A stretch of DNA of 64,000 bases from Acinetobacter harbinensis (GCF_000816495.1 NZ_JXBK01000001.1:2170903-2234902), one strand, 5' to 3'; shown: positions 1 through 10,825, counted from the first letter of the stretch. Program-made: numbers and translations. The notes: generated from the letters alone by a model not told the origin.

Positions 1-1
1 T

Positions 2-1960
2 GCGCAAAGTCGCATCATGAGTAAAATTGCTTCACGCTCGCTTACCGCCGCGGTCAGCTGTATGGTGCCGAACTCGTTAGGGCCGGGTGAGTTATTGCTG
101 CATTACGGTACAGAAGAACAAAAAAATCGTTATTTACCCGGTTTGGCACGCGGTGAAGAAATTCCCTGCTTTGGCCTGACCAGTCCAGAAGCCGGTTCGG
201 ATGCCGGCGCTATTCCCGACACGGGCGTAGTCTGTTATGGCGAATTTGAAGGCCAGCGTGTGTTGGGCTTAAATATGAATTTTTCCAAACGCTGGATTAC
301 CCTTGCCCCGATTGCTACGGTGGTCGGGTTAGCGTTTAAGCTGTATGACCCTGATGGTTTATTGGGCGATAAAAATATCACCGATTACGGCATTACCTGT
401 GCGCTAATTCCTGCCAGTCATGCTGGAGTAAAACTGGGTGCACGGCATAATCCCGGTTCACCCTTTATGAATGGTACCGTCGATGGTCAAGATGTCTTTA
501 TTCCATTGGAGTGGATTATTGGCGGAGCAGTCAATGCCGGCAAAGGCTGGCGCATGTTGATGGAATGCTTGGCCGTCGGCCGTGGTATTTCCTTGCCTGC
601 TTTATCCACTGCCGCCAGTGAAATGAGCTATTTAATGGTCGGAGCTTTTGCCAAAATTCGCCAACAGTTTAAAATTTCAATCGGAAAATTTGAAGGCGTA
701 CAAGAGGCCACCAGCGACATTGCCAGTGACACTTATATGTTGGAAGCTTTTCGCTATTTGGTCACCTGTGGTCTTAATCAAGGCGGTAAACCGGCCGTAA
801 TGACCGCAATGGCCAAATACTACGCCACAGAAACCATGCGCCGTGTGGTTAATCATGGTATGGATGTGGTGGGTGGTCGTGCCATCCAACTGGGGCCACG
901 TAATTTTCTAGCTTTGGGTTATCAAGCCATTCCGGTCTCGATCACGGTTGAAGGCGCGAATATTTTAAGTCGCTCTTTAATGATTTTCGGTCAAGGTTCG
1001 ATGCGTTGTCATCCATATTTATTTGAAGAATTACAACTGCTGCAAGCGCAAGATAAAGATGCCGCTCTGACCACCTTTAACGATATGCTATATAAACACT
1101 TAGGCTATACCTTTAACCGAACTGCACGCGCTTTTGCTTATGGTTATGTGGGCGGCTCTTCAGACGCACCGCAAAGTGTCGATGCATTTACGCGTTCCTA
1201 TTACAAAATGATTAATCGTCTCAGTGCCAGTTTTTCTCTAACTGCGGATATGTGTTTAGGCTTATTGGCCGGTGATATTAAACGCAAAGAAATGCTCTCT
1301 GGCCGCTTATCAGATATTCATGCCAATCTATTTATGAGCAGTGCCATTCTTAAATATTATCAACACGGCAAAAAAACGGAAGCGGAACAAGTTCATGCCA
1401 AGTTGGCATTAGAGAAAGCTCTGTTTAATGCACAAGAAGCTTTTTATGATTTATTTGCCAATTTTCCCGTGGGCGTGGCAGCCGGCATAGTGAAATTTAT
1501 CTGTTTTCCACTGGGTCGTCCGATGAAAAAATCCAGCGATGCTTTAAAACAACAAGCCGGTGAACTGATGATGCAGGACAACGCCTTTCGTGATGAGTTG
1601 AAAAAGCATGTGTTCTATAATACTGAAGCAGATGATGTGACCGGTCGTATGGAATCGACTTTTAATATGTTACTGGCCATCGAACCGTTGTGGGATAAGT
1701 ACAAAAAGGCGGAGTCTAAAGGCCAATTTAAAGGCTTAACCTTTGATGAACGTTTAATAGACGCTGTGACCAGCAATTTTGTGACACCAGAGGAGGCAGA
1801 AAAACTGGCCATCTATAATGCAAAACGTTATGACAGTATGCTGACCGATGTTTTTGATGCTGAGTTAAATCAAGCTTTAGAACGCGAAAATCCGTATAAC
1901 CAAAAGTCTGCCTCTGCCGCTATGCCGCAGCCGCATGAAGATCAACCTTTACCACTTTAA
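2..1960 (+). CDS. fadE: Acyl-CoA dehydrogenase FadE, 3' part (5' end outside window)
   Basis: FadE catalyses the first, FAD-dependent step of fatty-acid beta-oxidation and passes electrons to ETF. The frame is open to the first base of the window, so about 150 N-terminal residues of the usual ~815 are missing; the methionine codon at 17 is internal. The visible 652 residues start just before the conserved MVPNSLGPGELL segment, continue through the substrate/FAD region (PCFGLTSPEAGSDAGAIPD) and the VEGANILSRSLMIFGQG motif, and end with the roughly 280-residue C-terminal domain (DUF1974) that marks the long FadE type. A terminator follows 11 bp after the stop. Identification is from close resemblance to E. 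coli FadE. The etfBA genes for the electron acceptor lie at 52-53.7 kb. Confidence 0.95.
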   Translation, partial: AQSRIMSKIASRSLTAAVSCMVPNSLGPGELLLHYGTEEQKNRYLPGLARGEEIPCFGLTSPEAGSDAGAIPDTGVVCYGEFEGQRVLGLNMNFSKRWITLAPIATVVGLAFKLYDPDGLLGDKNITDYGITCALIPASHAGVKLGARHNPGSPFMNGTVDGQDVFIPLEWIIGGAVNAGKGWRMLMECLAVGRGISLPALSTAASEMSYLMVGAFAKIRQQFKISIGKFEGVQEATSDIASDTYMLEAFRYLVTCGLNQGGKPAVMTAMAKYYATETMRRVVNHGMDVVGGRAIQLGPRNFLALGYQAIPVSITVEGANILSRSLMIFGQGSMRCHPYLFEELQLLQAQDKDAALTTFNDMLYKHLGYTFNRTARAFAYGYVGGSSDAPQSVDAFTRSYYKMINRLSASFSLTADMCLGLLAGDIKRKEMLSGRLSDIHANLFMSSAILKYYQHGKKTEAEQVHAKLALEKALFNAQEAFYDLFANFPVGVAAGIVKFICFPLGRPMKKSSDALKQQAGELMMQDNAFRDELKKHVFYNTEADDVTGRMESTFNMLLAIEPLWDKYKKAESKGQFKGLTFDERLIDAVTSNFVTPEEAEKLAIYNAKRYDSMLTDVFDAELNQALERENPYNQKSASAAMPQPHEDQPLPL

Positions 1961-1970
1961 AAATTACCTA

Positions 1971-1998
1971 AAAAACGGCTGAAATCAGCCGTTTTTTA
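1971..1998. terminator. Rho-independent terminator after fadE
   Basis: Perfect 11-bp stem (1971-1981 with 1986-1996) closed by an AAAT loop. It has an A-run on the left arm and a T-run on the right, so it could work in both directions. It directly follows the fadE stop. Confidence 0.85.
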
Positions 1999-2373
1999 AT
2001 CCTCCATCTATAGCCAGTTACGAAAATAAGTAACACACGATAGGTTTCATAAAATTTACAGAACAGAAAAGATTCATATAACCTCACATAAAGGCTGATG
2101 TTTAAATATTTCCGAATAGCTGATTTCTTACTTTGCCGGCACAAAGTAAGCAAATGCCACCTTGGCATGGATCTAAGATTTGTTAAACGGTGATAAATAG
2201 AATTTAATGTGCTAATTCTTCCAGAGTTTGGCTATACATAAATTTGTCACCATAAAAATATAGCTGTTTTCAGCTCTATCTGGAGTTGATGATATCTCAA
2301 CGACACTTAATTAAAAAAAGCTACGTACTGATCTGCACTGCTTAAAAATAAAATTTAATTCACTCTAAAATCA
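1999..2373. other. Non-coding stretch between convergent fadE and purL
   Basis: About 375 bp between two convergent genes, each with its own terminator. A 66-codon frame on the minus strand (1968-2168) overlaps the fadE terminator and has no ribosome site or recognisable similarity, so I do not call it a gene. The only structure seen is the twin hairpin at 2127-2168, listed separately. Confidence 0.6.
2127..2168. repeat. Twin-hairpin element, possible dispersed repeat
   Basis: Two adjacent perfect inverted repeats. The first is CTTACTTTG (2127-2135) with CAAAGTAAG (2142-2150) around a CCGGCA loop. The second is ATGCCA (2154-2159) with TGGCAT (2163-2168) around CCT. There is no T-run, so this is not a standard terminator. 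The layout resembles short REP-like elements, but whether it recurs in the genome cannot be seen here. Confidence 0.35.
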
Positions 2374-2397
2374 AAAAGCCACCCGAAGGTGGCTTTT
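2374..2397. terminator. Rho-independent terminator after purL
   Basis: Ten-bp stem AAAAGCCACC / GGTGGCTTTT with a CGAA-type loop, 18 bp beyond the purL stop. On the minus strand the stem is followed by a short T-run (TTTTTGA). Confidence 0.8.
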
Positions 2398-2414
2398 AAA
2401 TAGCTTAAAACAGA

Positions 2415-5400
2415 TTAACCAATGAATTGACGTGCATTGCGGAACATACGCAACCATGCCCCATCTTCGGTCCACTCTTCTGGCTTCCATGAATGCTGAA
2501 CGGCACGGAAGTTACGTTCAGGATGCGGCATCATAATGGTGGCGCGACCATCTGTTGAGGTTACGCCGGTAATACCTTCGGGTGAGCCATTCGGATTCAA
2601 TGGGTACTGCTCGGTTGCATTACCTAAGCTATCGACATAACGAAGAACAACTTGGTTATCGGCATTTAAGGCGGCAATATGTTCGCTGCTTGCAACCACA
2701 CGACCTTCACCATGCGCCACGGCAATCGGTAAAATCGAACCTTCCATTCCTTGCAATAAAATCGAGTTTGATTTTTCCACACGAACGTTGACTGCACGCG
2801 CCTCAAACATCTCAGAGGTATTGCGATGGAAACGTGGCCAATTGTCTGCACCCGGAATTAAAGGCGCCAATTGCGATAACATTTGGCAACCGTTACAAAT
2901 ACCTAATGAGAAGGTTTCATCACGATTAAAGAATTTTTCAAATTGGTCACGCAGTTTCGGATTAAACAAAACAGATTTCGCCCAACCACCGCCTGCGCCC
3001 ATAACGTCGCCATACGAGAAGCCACCACAGGTCACTAAACCTTCAAAATCATCAAGGCTAATACGACCCGCAATCAAATCACTCATATGTACGTCAATGG
3101 TATTAAAACCGACTTTATCAAAAGCCGCTGCCATTTCAACATGACCATTGACGCCTTGTTCACGTAAAATTGCCATATTCGGACGACGTGAATTGATAAA
3201 CGGCGCTTCAATTGGCTCATTTAAGTCAAATGTCGGCTGCGCAATCAAACCTTTGTGATTTTTATCAGTGACTAGCGCAAATTCAGAATCTGCGGTTTCT
3301 ACGTTGTCACGTAAACGCTGGATTTGATGCGAGACTTCAGTCCATGCCACTTGCAAGTCGCTGCGTTCAAACACCAAGCCATTAAGGCTCAATTGGTCAG
3401 TATTATTGACACAGCCCACTACAGTGATCGCATCTTTTAACAAGGATTCAGCCACTTCTGCTTGAAGGGCATCCCAATCAGCAGTAGCGATTTGCAGTAC
3501 TGCACCAATTTCTTCGGCAAATAAACTGCTGATTGATTGATCTTCTAAAGCCACGCCTAAACGGGAAGCAAACATCATCTCGGCAACTGTTGCCAGCAAG
3601 CCACCATCACCAATGTCGTGATAAGCTTGAATTAAACCACGGTTATTCCAGTCTTGAACCAAAGCAAAAAATGCTTTGAACTCATCAAAACTGTCGACAT
3701 CAGGCGTAACCGAGCCAATGGCTTTATACACTTGTGCCAGAATTGAACCGCCTAAACGGAATTGACCTTTAGACAAGTCAATACGCACCAAGACGGAATC
3801 TTGATCTTTAAGTTCAGGCGTTAAAGTTTTACGCACATCACCGACTGGCGCAAAGGCGGTAATGACCCCACTCATTGGAGAAGTTACCGACTTATCAACG
3901 CCATCTTCATTCCATGTGGTACGCATTGATAATGAGTCTTTACCGACAGGAATCGCAATCCCCAGCGCAGGACACATTTCCATCCCGATGGCTTTTACGC
4001 CTTCAAACAAGGCTTGATCTTCACCGATTTGACCGGCTGCCGCCATCCAGTTCGCTGATAATTTAATATCGCTGATCTGTTCAATGTTGGCACACATAAT
4101 GTTTGAAATGGCCTCAGCCACCGCCAAACGTGCGGATGCAGCTGGATTTAAGAGCGCAACAGGAGGACGTTCGCCCATCGCCATCGCTTCACCGGTATAA
4201 CCGACTAAACTGGTGGTGGTCACCGCAGCATCTGCTACGGGCACTTGCCAACGACCGACCATTTGGTCACGTGCCACCATACCGGTAATTGAACGGTCAC
4301 CAATGGTGATCAGGAACGATTTACTGGCTACAGTTGGATTTTTAAGAACGCGGTAAATGGCATCTTTTAAATCAAGATCGGTAGCATCAAAGTCATCGCC
4401 CTTACGTTGAATACTTTCATATGAACGGCTCATACGCGGCGTACCACCGAGCATCACTTGCATCGGCATATCCACTGCTTTGTTATCAAACAATGGATCT
4501 TCAACGGTTAAGTGACGCGCTTCTGTGGCTTCACCAAGGACCGCAAACGGACAACGTTCACGCGCACAAATCGATTCAAACAGTGCCAATGAACTTGGAC
4601 GAATGGCCAAGACATAACGTTCTTGGGCTTCATTTGACCAGATTTCCATTGGCGACATGCCAGTTTCTAGCGATGGAATTTTACGTAGATTAAGTACCGC
4701 ACCCAATTCATGGTCATTAACCAATTCAGGCATGGCATTAGAGACACCACCTGCACCGACATCATGCACAGAAACAATCGGATTAGCTTCTTCAAAGCGC
4801 CAGCACGTATCAATCACTTCTTGGCAACGGCGTTCCATTTCTGGGTTTTCGCGTTGTACCGAAGCAAAATCTAGATTTTCACCCAATTTACCGCTGTCTA
4901 CAGAAGAGGCTGCACCACCGCCCAAACCAATCAGCATGGCTGGACCGCCCAACACAATCAGTAAATCGCCCGGTTGAATTGGATCTTTTTCAACATGATC
5001 TGGACGGATATTACCGTAACCGCCGGCAATCATAATCGGCTTATGAAAGCCTTTTACATCGCCATTGACGTTTTGTTCAAAGGTACGGAAGTAACCATTT
5101 AATGCCGGACGACCAAATTCATTGTTAAACGCAGCGCCGCCCAATGGACCATCAATCATGATCTGTAAGGCAGATGCCATACGTGACGGTTTACCGTACT
5201 GCTCTTCCCACGGCTGTTCAAAACCGGGAATATTTAAGTTGGATACAGTAAATGCAGTTAAGCCCGCTTTGGGTTTACCACCACGACCTGTTGCGCCTTC
5301 ATCACGGATTTCACCGCCTGAACCGGTGGCTGCACCGGCAAAAGGTGCAATCGCAGTTGGATGGTTATGGGTTTCCACTTTCATTAAAATATGTGCAGCT

Positions 5401-6245
5401 TGGCTTTTATATTTATACACATAATGGCCATTTTCATCCGGTTTTGGATAAAAACGCTGGGTGTCATAGCCGACAATCACTGACGCATTGTCTTTATAAG
5501 CCGACAACACATCTGTTGGTGATTCTTTATAGGTGTTTTTAATCATTTGGAACAAAGACAGTGGCTGTTTTTCACCATCAATCGTCCACTCTGAACCAAA
5601 GATTTTATGACGACAATGTTCAGAGTTGGCTTGTGCAAACATCATCAATTCGATGTCATGTGGGTTACGACCCATCTTGATAAAGGCTGCGGTCAGATAA
5701 TCAATTTCTTCATCTGATAAAGCAAAACCAAATTCAGAATTGGCGGTGACCAGTGCAGCTTTACCTTGACCTAAAATATCAATTGAATTTAAAGGTTTTG
5801 GTTCAGTTTCAGAAAACAACGCTGCAGCGTCCTCAATCTGATTAAACACACTTTCAGTCATGCGGTCATGTAGCGCCAATTTCACTTCGGCGGATATTTC
5901 AGAAACACCCTTTAAAGTAAACAAAACACCGCGTTCTAGGCGGTGTATCGGCGTGTTGCAGTTGGCAAAAATATCGGTGGCTTTGGATGACCACGGAGAA
6001 ATCGTGCCTAAGCGCGGGGTGACAAGAATTTGGATTTCATCACTGGCTGCTTGGCGGATCTCAAAAGAGCTACCATCATTTAACAGCTGTAAAGCAGATT
6101 GCTGTTGTTGCTCGTTAAGAGCTTGATCAAACAGATAAATCCATTGACTTTCAATTGATTGAACAGAACTCATTGACGTTAAACGGTTGAAGAGTTGAGT
6201 TTTCTTAAAAGAAGAGTGTGCTGGTGCACCGGCCACGATAAACAT
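2415..6245 (-). CDS. purL: Phosphoribosylformylglycinamidine synthase (FGAM synthase)
   Basis: PurL converts FGAR, glutamine and ATP to FGAM, the fourth step of de novo purine synthesis, in the cytoplasm. This is the large single-chain form of 1,276 residues (E. coli about 1,295). It has an N-terminal PurS-like domain, two AIR-synthase-like halves (motifs [13 protein letters not shown] and [15 protein letters not shown] in the first), and a C-terminal glutaminase with Cys in [10 protein letters not shown] (near residue 1117) and His/Glu in HPERNF (near 1245). I start at the ATG at 6245, giving [13 protein letters not shown]. The frame extends upstream to a TTG at 6290, but that adds 15 residues unlike the family. 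purM and purN lie together at 28.2-29.9 kb. Confidence 0.96.
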   Translation of the reverse strand: MFIVAGAPAHSSFKKTQLFNRLTSMSSVQSIESQWIYLFDQALNEQQQQSALQLLNDGSSFEIRQAASDEIQILVTPRLGTISPWSSKATDIFANCNTPIHRLERGVLFTLKGVSEISAEVKLALHDRMTESVFNQIEDAAALFSETEPKPLNSIDILGQGKAALVTANSEFGFALSDEEIDYLTAAFIKMGRNPHDIELMMFAQANSEHCRHKIFGSEWTIDGEKQPLSLFQMIKNTYKESPTDVLSAYKDNASVIVGYDTQRFYPKPDENGHYVYKYKSQAAHILMKVETHNHPTAIAPFAGAATGSGGEIRDEGATGRGGKPKAGLTAFTVSNLNIPGFEQPWEEQYGKPSRMASALQIMIDGPLGGAAFNNEFGRPALNGYFRTFEQNVNGDVKGFHKPIMIAGGYGNIRPDHVEKDPIQPGDLLIVLGGPAMLIGLGGGAASSVDSGKLGENLDFASVQRENPEMERRCQEVIDTCWRFEEANPIVSVHDVGAGGVSNAMPELVNDHELGAVLNLRKIPSLETGMSPMEIWSNEAQERYVLAIRPSSLALFESICARERCPFAVLGEATEARHLTVEDPLFDNKAVDMPMQVMLGGTPRMSRSYESIQRKGDDFDATDLDLKDAIYRVLKNPTVASKSFLITIGDRSITGMVARDQMVGRWQVPVADAAVTTTSLVGYTGEAMAMGERPPVALLNPAASARLAVAEAISNIMCANIEQISDIKLSANWMAAAGQIGEDQALFEGVKAIGMEMCPALGIAIPVGKDSLSMRTTWNEDGVDKSVTSPMSGVITAFAPVGDVRKTLTPELKDQDSVLVRIDLSKGQFRLGGSILAQVYKAIGSVTPDVDSFDEFKAFFALVQDWNNRGLIQAYHDIGDGGLLATVAEMMFASRLGVALEDQSISSLFAEEIGAVLQIATADWDALQAEVAESLLKDAITVVGCVNNTDQLSLNGLVFERSDLQVAWTEVSHQIQRLRDNVETADSEFALVTDKNHKGLIAQPTFDLNEPIEAPFINSRRPNMAILREQGVNGHVEMAAAFDKVGFNTIDVHMSDLIAGRISLDDFEGLVTCGGFSYGDVMGAGGGWAKSVLFNPKLRDQFEKFFNRDETFSLGICNGCQMLSQLAPLIPGADNWPRFHRNTSEMFEARAVNVRVEKSNSILLQGMEGSILPIAVAHGEGRVVASSEHIAALNADNQVVLRYVDSLGNATEQYPLNPNGSPEGITGVTSTDGRATIMMPHPERNFRAVQHSWKPEEWTEDGAWLRMFRNARQFIG

Positions 6246-6290
6246 GCTGATTTTGGCTCCACGGGCAGGTCTTTTGAACCATACCGCCAA

Positions 6291-6735
6291 TGTGACTTAG
6301 AGAGAGCGCATATTCTACTGTGTATTGACTCAATCAGCTAGATAGAAATTTAGCAATCTGCTGACTATTCATACACAAAATTAAAAGAAACCTTTCATTT
6401 TGCTCTAAAAATTTTAAATTGAAGCACTTATCATTTTTTTATTATCTTGTGTCTAAATATGATTATGCTGCCTTAAAGCAGCGCTCTACACGGCGCGATT
6501 GTTAAATCGATACTACGCTTGCACCTTAAAATCAGTGTTTAAATTCACTGCATCATTGGGCTAAACAGCAACAATGCACAGACACGCAACTACACTTTGT
6601 TGTGATTTGTTTTAATGTACAGCCTCACTTTTACGCTGCATGGGGATTTGAGCAAGACAAATGATGTCGCAGCGCTCTAGGCGATGGCGCTTTTTTTTGG
6701 CATGATGAATTTAGGTCCTCACTGAATCATAATAC
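6291..6735 (+). other. Long leader region between purL and dgt
   Basis: A 445-bp divergent intergenic region. It must hold the purL promoter (minus) and the dgt promoter (plus). A TATGAT hexamer lies near 6456-6461 on the plus strand without a convincing -35 box. The 11-mer GCAGCGCTCTA occurs twice (6478-6488 and 6669-6679), each time opening a short GCGC...GCGC hairpin. The second copy is followed by eight T residues. The region may encode a small RNA or a transcribed leader of dgt. I find no match to 6S, 4.5S, tmRNA or RNase P RNA motifs. Confidence 0.4.
6671..6698 (+). terminator. Terminator-like hairpin just upstream of dgt
   Basis: AGCGC (6671-6675) pairs with GCGCT (6687-6691) and a run of eight T residues follows (6691-6698). 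It sits 38 bp before the dgt start and more than 540 bp from any upstream plus-strand gene. It therefore either ends an unannotated small RNA or attenuates dgt. Confidence 0.5.
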
Positions 6736-8076
6736 ATGGAACACATGCGTTGGTTAGAGCTGCTGTCAACAATTCGTATTGGCAGTAAAAAACAGATTAC
6801 AGAGCAAGCGCGTAGCCCTTTTCACAAAGATTATGACCGGATTATTTTCTCCCAAAGCTTTCGTCAGCTCAATCGTAAAACGCAAGTGCATCCGCTCACC
6901 CAACATGACGGCATTCATACCCGTTTGACTCACTCACTCGAAGTGTCGTGTATCGGGCGCTCTTTAGGGATGTTGGCGGCTGAAAAAATTAAAGACCACC
7001 TGCCCGTATGGATTTCCCCTGCCGATGTTGGCGCAATTATTCAAGCGGCTTGTTTGGCACATGATATTGGCAACCCGCCTTTTGGTCATGCCGGTGAATA
7101 TGCTATTCGGGAATGGTTTGATGATGCCTCACATGGCAACTTCCTACAGGCATTGTCAGCTGAAGAACAAGCCGATGTACGCCAGTTTGAAGGCAACGCC
7201 CAAGGTTTACGCTTACTGACCAAGATTGACTATCATCCCAATGATGGCGGTATGCGTTTGACTTACGCCACCTTAGGCGCTTATTTAAAATATCCGTGGC
7301 TCTCCAAAACTATTGCGTCACAAGGCGATCGCCCTGCCAGTCAACGGGCTAAATTTGGCTGTTATCAATCCGAGAAAGAAGTTTTGCAGCAAATTGCCGA
7401 ACAATTGGGCTTAATTCAATTGGGTGAATATCATTATTGTCGCCATCCGCTGACCTACTTATTAGAAGCCGCAGACGATATTTGCTATGCACTGATTGAT
7501 TTGGAAGATGGCATTGTTTTAAACATGCTCTCTTATGAAGAAGTCGAACCAATTTTTCTAGATTTAATTGCCGACTATGGCAGACCGGAAGAATTATCCA
7601 TCCCCAGCAGCACATGGCAGCAAAAAATTGCGGCTTTACGTGGCCGTGTCATGAAACGTTTGGTTGATGAAGTGACCAGTGCTTTTGCCAAGCATCATTT
7701 TGAAATTTTATCCGGCCAACTGCGCGGGAGCTTATTGCAATATTGCACGGAAGATATTGAACGCGGCATTGAGCGCGCCAAGAACTTAGCGCGAGATAAA
7801 ATTTTTGAACATCCACAAAAAGCTGGACTGGAAATTATTGCCCATCAAAGTCTACAAAATATCTTAGATGCTTTTATTCCACTGACCACGCCGCATAAAA
7901 CTTTAAGTTTTAAAGAACAACGTTTAATGTCGATGCTGCAACGTGCAGGCATCAATTTTGAAAGCAATCACTATGAAAATATTATGCAGGTACTAGATAT
8001 TATTTCGAAATTCTCTGACCATCAGGCCTATAATTTGTCGCAAGAATTACAAGGCAACAAAGCCGGATTAATGTAA
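6736..8076 (+). CDS. dgt: Deoxyguanosinetriphosphate triphosphohydrolase-like dNTPase
   Basis: Dgt-family enzymes hydrolyse dNTPs to deoxynucleoside and triphosphate and help set dNTP pools. The 446-residue protein has the HD-domain metal ligands in order: RLTHSLEV near residue 60, LAHDIGNPPFGH near 108, and EAADDICYALIDLEDG near 250. The N-terminal pattern (HKDYDRIIFSQSFRQLNRKTQV) is typical of Dgt. The length is somewhat below E. coli Dgt (about 505) and matches the type-2 subfamily. The start could also be the fourth codon (6745, MRWLEL); neither start has a strong ribosome site. A terminator-like hairpin precedes the gene. ruvA follows after 135 bp. Confidence 0.9.
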   Translation: MEHMRWLELLSTIRIGSKKQITEQARSPFHKDYDRIIFSQSFRQLNRKTQVHPLTQHDGIHTRLTHSLEVSCIGRSLGMLAAEKIKDHLPVWISPADVGAIIQAACLAHDIGNPPFGHAGEYAIREWFDDASHGNFLQALSAEEQADVRQFEGNAQGLRLLTKIDYHPNDGGMRLTYATLGAYLKYPWLSKTIASQGDRPASQRAKFGCYQSEKEVLQQIAEQLGLIQLGEYHYCRHPLTYLLEAADDICYALIDLEDGIVLNMLSYEEVEPIFLDLIADYGRPEELSIPSSTWQQKIAALRGRVMKRLVDEVTSAFAKHHFEILSGQLRGSLLQYCTEDIERGIERAKNLARDKIFEHPQKAGLEIIAHQSLQNILDAFIPLTTPHKTLSFKEQRLMSMLQRAGINFESNHYENIMQVLDIISKFSDHQAYNLSQELQGNKAGLM

Positions 8077-8211
8077 ACGCACAGTTGAACGTAGCGCGTA
8101 AATATGTGCACTCAAATGCTGATCAATAAAGTTTCATAGGTTGGAGTATTTTGCCTTTATGGCAAATGCTCACTACCATAGCCACCACGATAGAAAAGTG
8201 AAAAAATTAAA

Positions 8212-8814
8212 ATGATTGGATGTCTTATTGGTGAAGTATTTGCTTTAGAAGCCCCGACAGTGTTACTCAATGTCAACGGTGTCGGTTATGAAGTAGATAC
8301 CCCATTATCGACTTTTTGCCAACTGCAAAAAGGGCAAAGTGTTACGCTGTGGACGCATTTAACGGTTCGTGAAGATGCGCAACTGCTATATGGGTTTTTA
8401 CAGCCACAAGAAAAAACCATTTTCCGCACTTTGCTTAAAGTCAATGGTGTTGGGCCGAAAATGGCATTGGGCATTTTATCTACCTTAAGTATCGAATTAC
8501 TCATTCATACCGTAGAAAATGAAGATTTGAATACCCTAATTAAAGTACCGGGTGTGGGCAAAAAAACTGCGGAACGTTTAATGATTGAACTGCGTGATCG
8601 TTTTAAAACCTTGGCCAATACTTCAACTGCCGCCAACTCCACCAACACGCAAATTCAATTCAGTTCAAATTCACCGGTGGCCGAAGCGGAAGCCGCGTTA
8701 CAATCACTCGGTTATAAACCGGCTGAAGCACAAAAAATGGTTTCGGCTGTAAAAGCTGACTTTACCGAATGTGCAGACATTATTCGTGCTGCGCTTAAAT
8801 CCATGATGAAATAA
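8212..8814 (+). CDS. ruvA: Holliday junction branch-migration protein RuvA
   Basis: RuvA binds four-way junctions as a tetramer and loads RuvB. The 200-residue protein has the usual length. It shows the N-terminal OB-fold (MIGCLIGEVF, NGVGYEVDTP), two helix-hairpin-helix motifs (VNGVGPKMAL near 80 and VPGVGKKTAERL near 115), and a C-terminal domain that contacts RuvB (LQSLGYKPAEA). It is followed 18 bp later by ruvB, so the two form an operon. ruvC is not in the window. Confidence 0.97.
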   Translation: MIGCLIGEVFALEAPTVLLNVNGVGYEVDTPLSTFCQLQKGQSVTLWTHLTVREDAQLLYGFLQPQEKTIFRTLLKVNGVGPKMALGILSTLSIELLIHTVENEDLNTLIKVPGVGKKTAERLMIELRDRFKTLANTSTAANSTNTQIQFSSNSPVAEAEAALQSLGYKPAEAQKMVSAVKADFTECADIIRAALKSMMK

Positions 8815-8832
8815 AGATAGATTAAGACACCT

Positions 8833-9840
8833 ATGCAAGAGCGTTTAATCAGTGGTTCTGAAAAACCTGAAGATCATTTTGACCGTGCCATTCGCCCCAC
8901 GTCATTGGATGACTATATTGGTCAACCGGTGGTGCGTGAGCAAATGGAGATCTTTATTGGTGCAGCACGTGGCCGCGGTGAAGCACTCGATCACACCTTA
9001 ATTTTTGGCCCACCGGGTTTAGGTAAAACCACCTTGGCCAATATTATTGCGCGCGAGATGGGCGGAAATTTAAAATCCACCTCTGGACCAGTGCTAGAAC
9101 GTGCCGGTGATTTGGCCGCCATGCTGACCAATTTGGAAGAAGGTGATGTTTTATTTATTGATGAAATTCATCGTCTTTCACCGGTGATTGAAGAAATTCT
9201 CTATCCCGCAATGGAAGATTATCAACTCGACATTATGATTGGTGAAGGCCCAGGGGCGCGTTCCATTAAACTGGATTTACCGCCCTTTACTTTGGTGGCT
9301 GCCACCACGCGTGCTGGCTTACTAACCTCCCCCTTACGTGACCGTTTTGGGATTGTGCAGCGCTTAGAATTTTACTCTGTGGCGGACTTAACCCATATTG
9401 TGTCACGCTCCGCCAGTTTAATGGATGTTCCCATGACTGGTAATGGCGCAAAAGAAATTGCCCGTCGCGCCCGTGGTACACCGCGTATTGCCAATCGTTT
9501 ACTGCGCCGCGTGCGTGACTATGCCCAAGTCAAAGGCACGGGTGAAGTCAATCAAGATATGGCCGAGCGCGCTTTAGATATGCTCAATGTCGATAAAGAT
9601 GGTTTAGACACCTTAGACCGTCGTTATTTAAGCATGTTGCTTGAGCGTTTTGATGGCGGCCCTGCCGGTGTAGAGGCTTTAGCCGCCGCCATGGCAGAAG
9701 ATTCCGGCACATTAGAAGATGTGATTGAGCCGTATCTGATTCAACAGGGCTATGCGATGCGTACTGCACGTGGACGTATTGCCACCAATATGGCCTATGC
9801 ACAGTTTGGGATGACACCGCCTGAACCGAAAGAAAAGTAA
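8833..9840 (+). CDS. ruvB: Holliday junction branch-migration ATPase RuvB
   Basis: RuvB is the AAA+ motor that drives branch migration with RuvA. The 335-residue protein has Walker [10 protein letters not shown] near residue 60, Walker [10 protein letters not shown] near 107, sensor 1 (AATTRAGLL) and the arginine-finger segment SPLRDRFG near 165. A C-terminal winged-helix DNA-binding domain ends the protein. It lies 18 bp downstream of ruvA. The stop is followed by a small hairpin overlapping the end of the convergent, IS-split gene. Confidence 0.97.
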   Translation: MQERLISGSEKPEDHFDRAIRPTSLDDYIGQPVVREQMEIFIGAARGRGEALDHTLIFGPPGLGKTTLANIIAREMGGNLKSTSGPVLERAGDLAAMLTNLEEGDVLFIDEIHRLSPVIEEILYPAMEDYQLDIMIGEGPGARSIKLDLPPFTLVAATTRAGLLTSPLRDRFGIVQRLEFYSVADLTHIVSRSASLMDVPMTGNGAKEIARRARGTPRIANRLLRRVRDYAQVKGTGEVNQDMAERALDMLNVDKDGLDTLDRRYLSMLLERFDGGPAGVEALAAAMAEDSGTLEDVIEPYLIQQGYAMRTARGRIATNMAYAQFGMTPPEPKEK

Positions 9841-9845
9841 TGGTG

Positions 9846-9868
9846 AGGGAGGATTTATTCTCCCTTTT
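9846..9868 (+). terminator. Weak terminator after ruvB
   Basis: Six-bp stem AGGGAG (9846-9851) / CTCCCT (9860-9865) followed by TTTT. The hairpin includes the stop codon of the convergent minus-strand gene that ends at 9855. Confidence 0.5.
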
Positions 9869-10483
9869 GTAATTTCATATCCTGATTGATTAGCTTTATT
9901 AAGCTATCTCTTACAGTACCAAATTCATTAGAGAAACCAACTATTCGATCATTGATCTTTTCTTTATCATCTCCATCAATTTGTACTCTTATTTTCCATA
10001 GCGAATCCATTAATTCTTTTAATTGGTTCTTAAGGATTTTATGATTTTGATTCAAATCACAATCTAAAAATAATTCTATTTGCATATGATAATAAGCCAC
10101 TTCTGAAAAATAATTAACTAGACTTTGAATTAACTGATCTCTTTCCATTTGCTTAATCGCTAAGGAAACAACCGTATTAAATTTCATTAATAAAGCGAAA
10201 TATTCTGCAATAAGATTTCTAAATTTATCAATCTCTGCACTTTTATAAAGAAATTGTAATTCATTCTTTTTTAATTCATTTTGGGATTCAATAAGTATTT
10301 TATTAGACTCAATATTTTGTTGTGTGGATTTCATAACAATACAAATTGTCGCTATAAAAGCAAGAAAACTAATTAATGCTGATATAAAAATAGAGGCAGC
10401 AACCACCCAATCTGTTGAATGAGCTAAATCCAAATAAATTTTTTGCTCTTTCGGGTGTTGTAAAACTATTGCTTGAACATTTG

Positions 10484-10487
10484 GCTG
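10484..10487. repeat. Target-site duplication, left copy (GCTG)
   Basis: GCTG directly abuts the left end of the IS. An identical GCTG lies at 11688-11691 at the right end. Collapsing the two copies restores the split reading frame. Confidence 0.75.
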
Positions 10488-10558
10488 GGTAATGCTCCCC
10501 TCAAATAATTGAACTTAAAAGTAGAAAATCAAATACCCTTGATTTAAGGAGATTTTCT

Positions 10559-10825
10559 ATGAAAACATCTAAATATTCAGACAGCTTAATCATGAGTATT
10601 TTGAAACAAGCTGAAGCAGGAGCACCTGTTCCCAACCTATGCCGTGAACATGGAATGAGTTCGGCCACATTTTACAAATGGAAGTCCAAATACGGTGGCA
10701 TGGATCTCTCGATGATGACTCGATTGAAAGAGCTAGAAGCTGAAAATGCTCGTCTTAAACGTATGTATGCCGATGAGCGACTCAAAGCAGATATCCTTCA
10801 GGATGCATTGTCAAAAAAGTTTTAA
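10559..10825 (+). CDS. IS3-family transposase OrfA
   Basis: An 88-residue helix-turn-helix protein ([20 protein letters not shown]) with a C-terminal leucine-zipper-like coiled coil ([20 protein letters not shown]), typical of IS3 OrfA. It binds the IS ends. Ribosome site AAGGAG lies upstream (near 10547). The gene ends just after the slippery A AAA AAG heptamer at 10813-10819, which lets ribosomes pass into orfB to make the OrfAB transposase. Confidence 0.9.
   Translation: MKTSKYSDSLIMSILKQAEAGAPVPNLCREHGMSSATFYKWKSKYGGMDLSMMTRLKELEAENARLKRMYADERLKADILQDALSKKF

Noticed and set aside
1968..2168. 66-codon minus-strand frame
   Set aside because: Overlaps the fadE terminator and a hairpin element, with no ribosome site and unlikely composition.
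6465..6705. Known structural RNA (6S, 4.5S, RNase P, tmRNA) before dgt
   Set aside because: None of the conserved core motifs of these RNAs is present; only a generic terminator-bearing leader can be supported.
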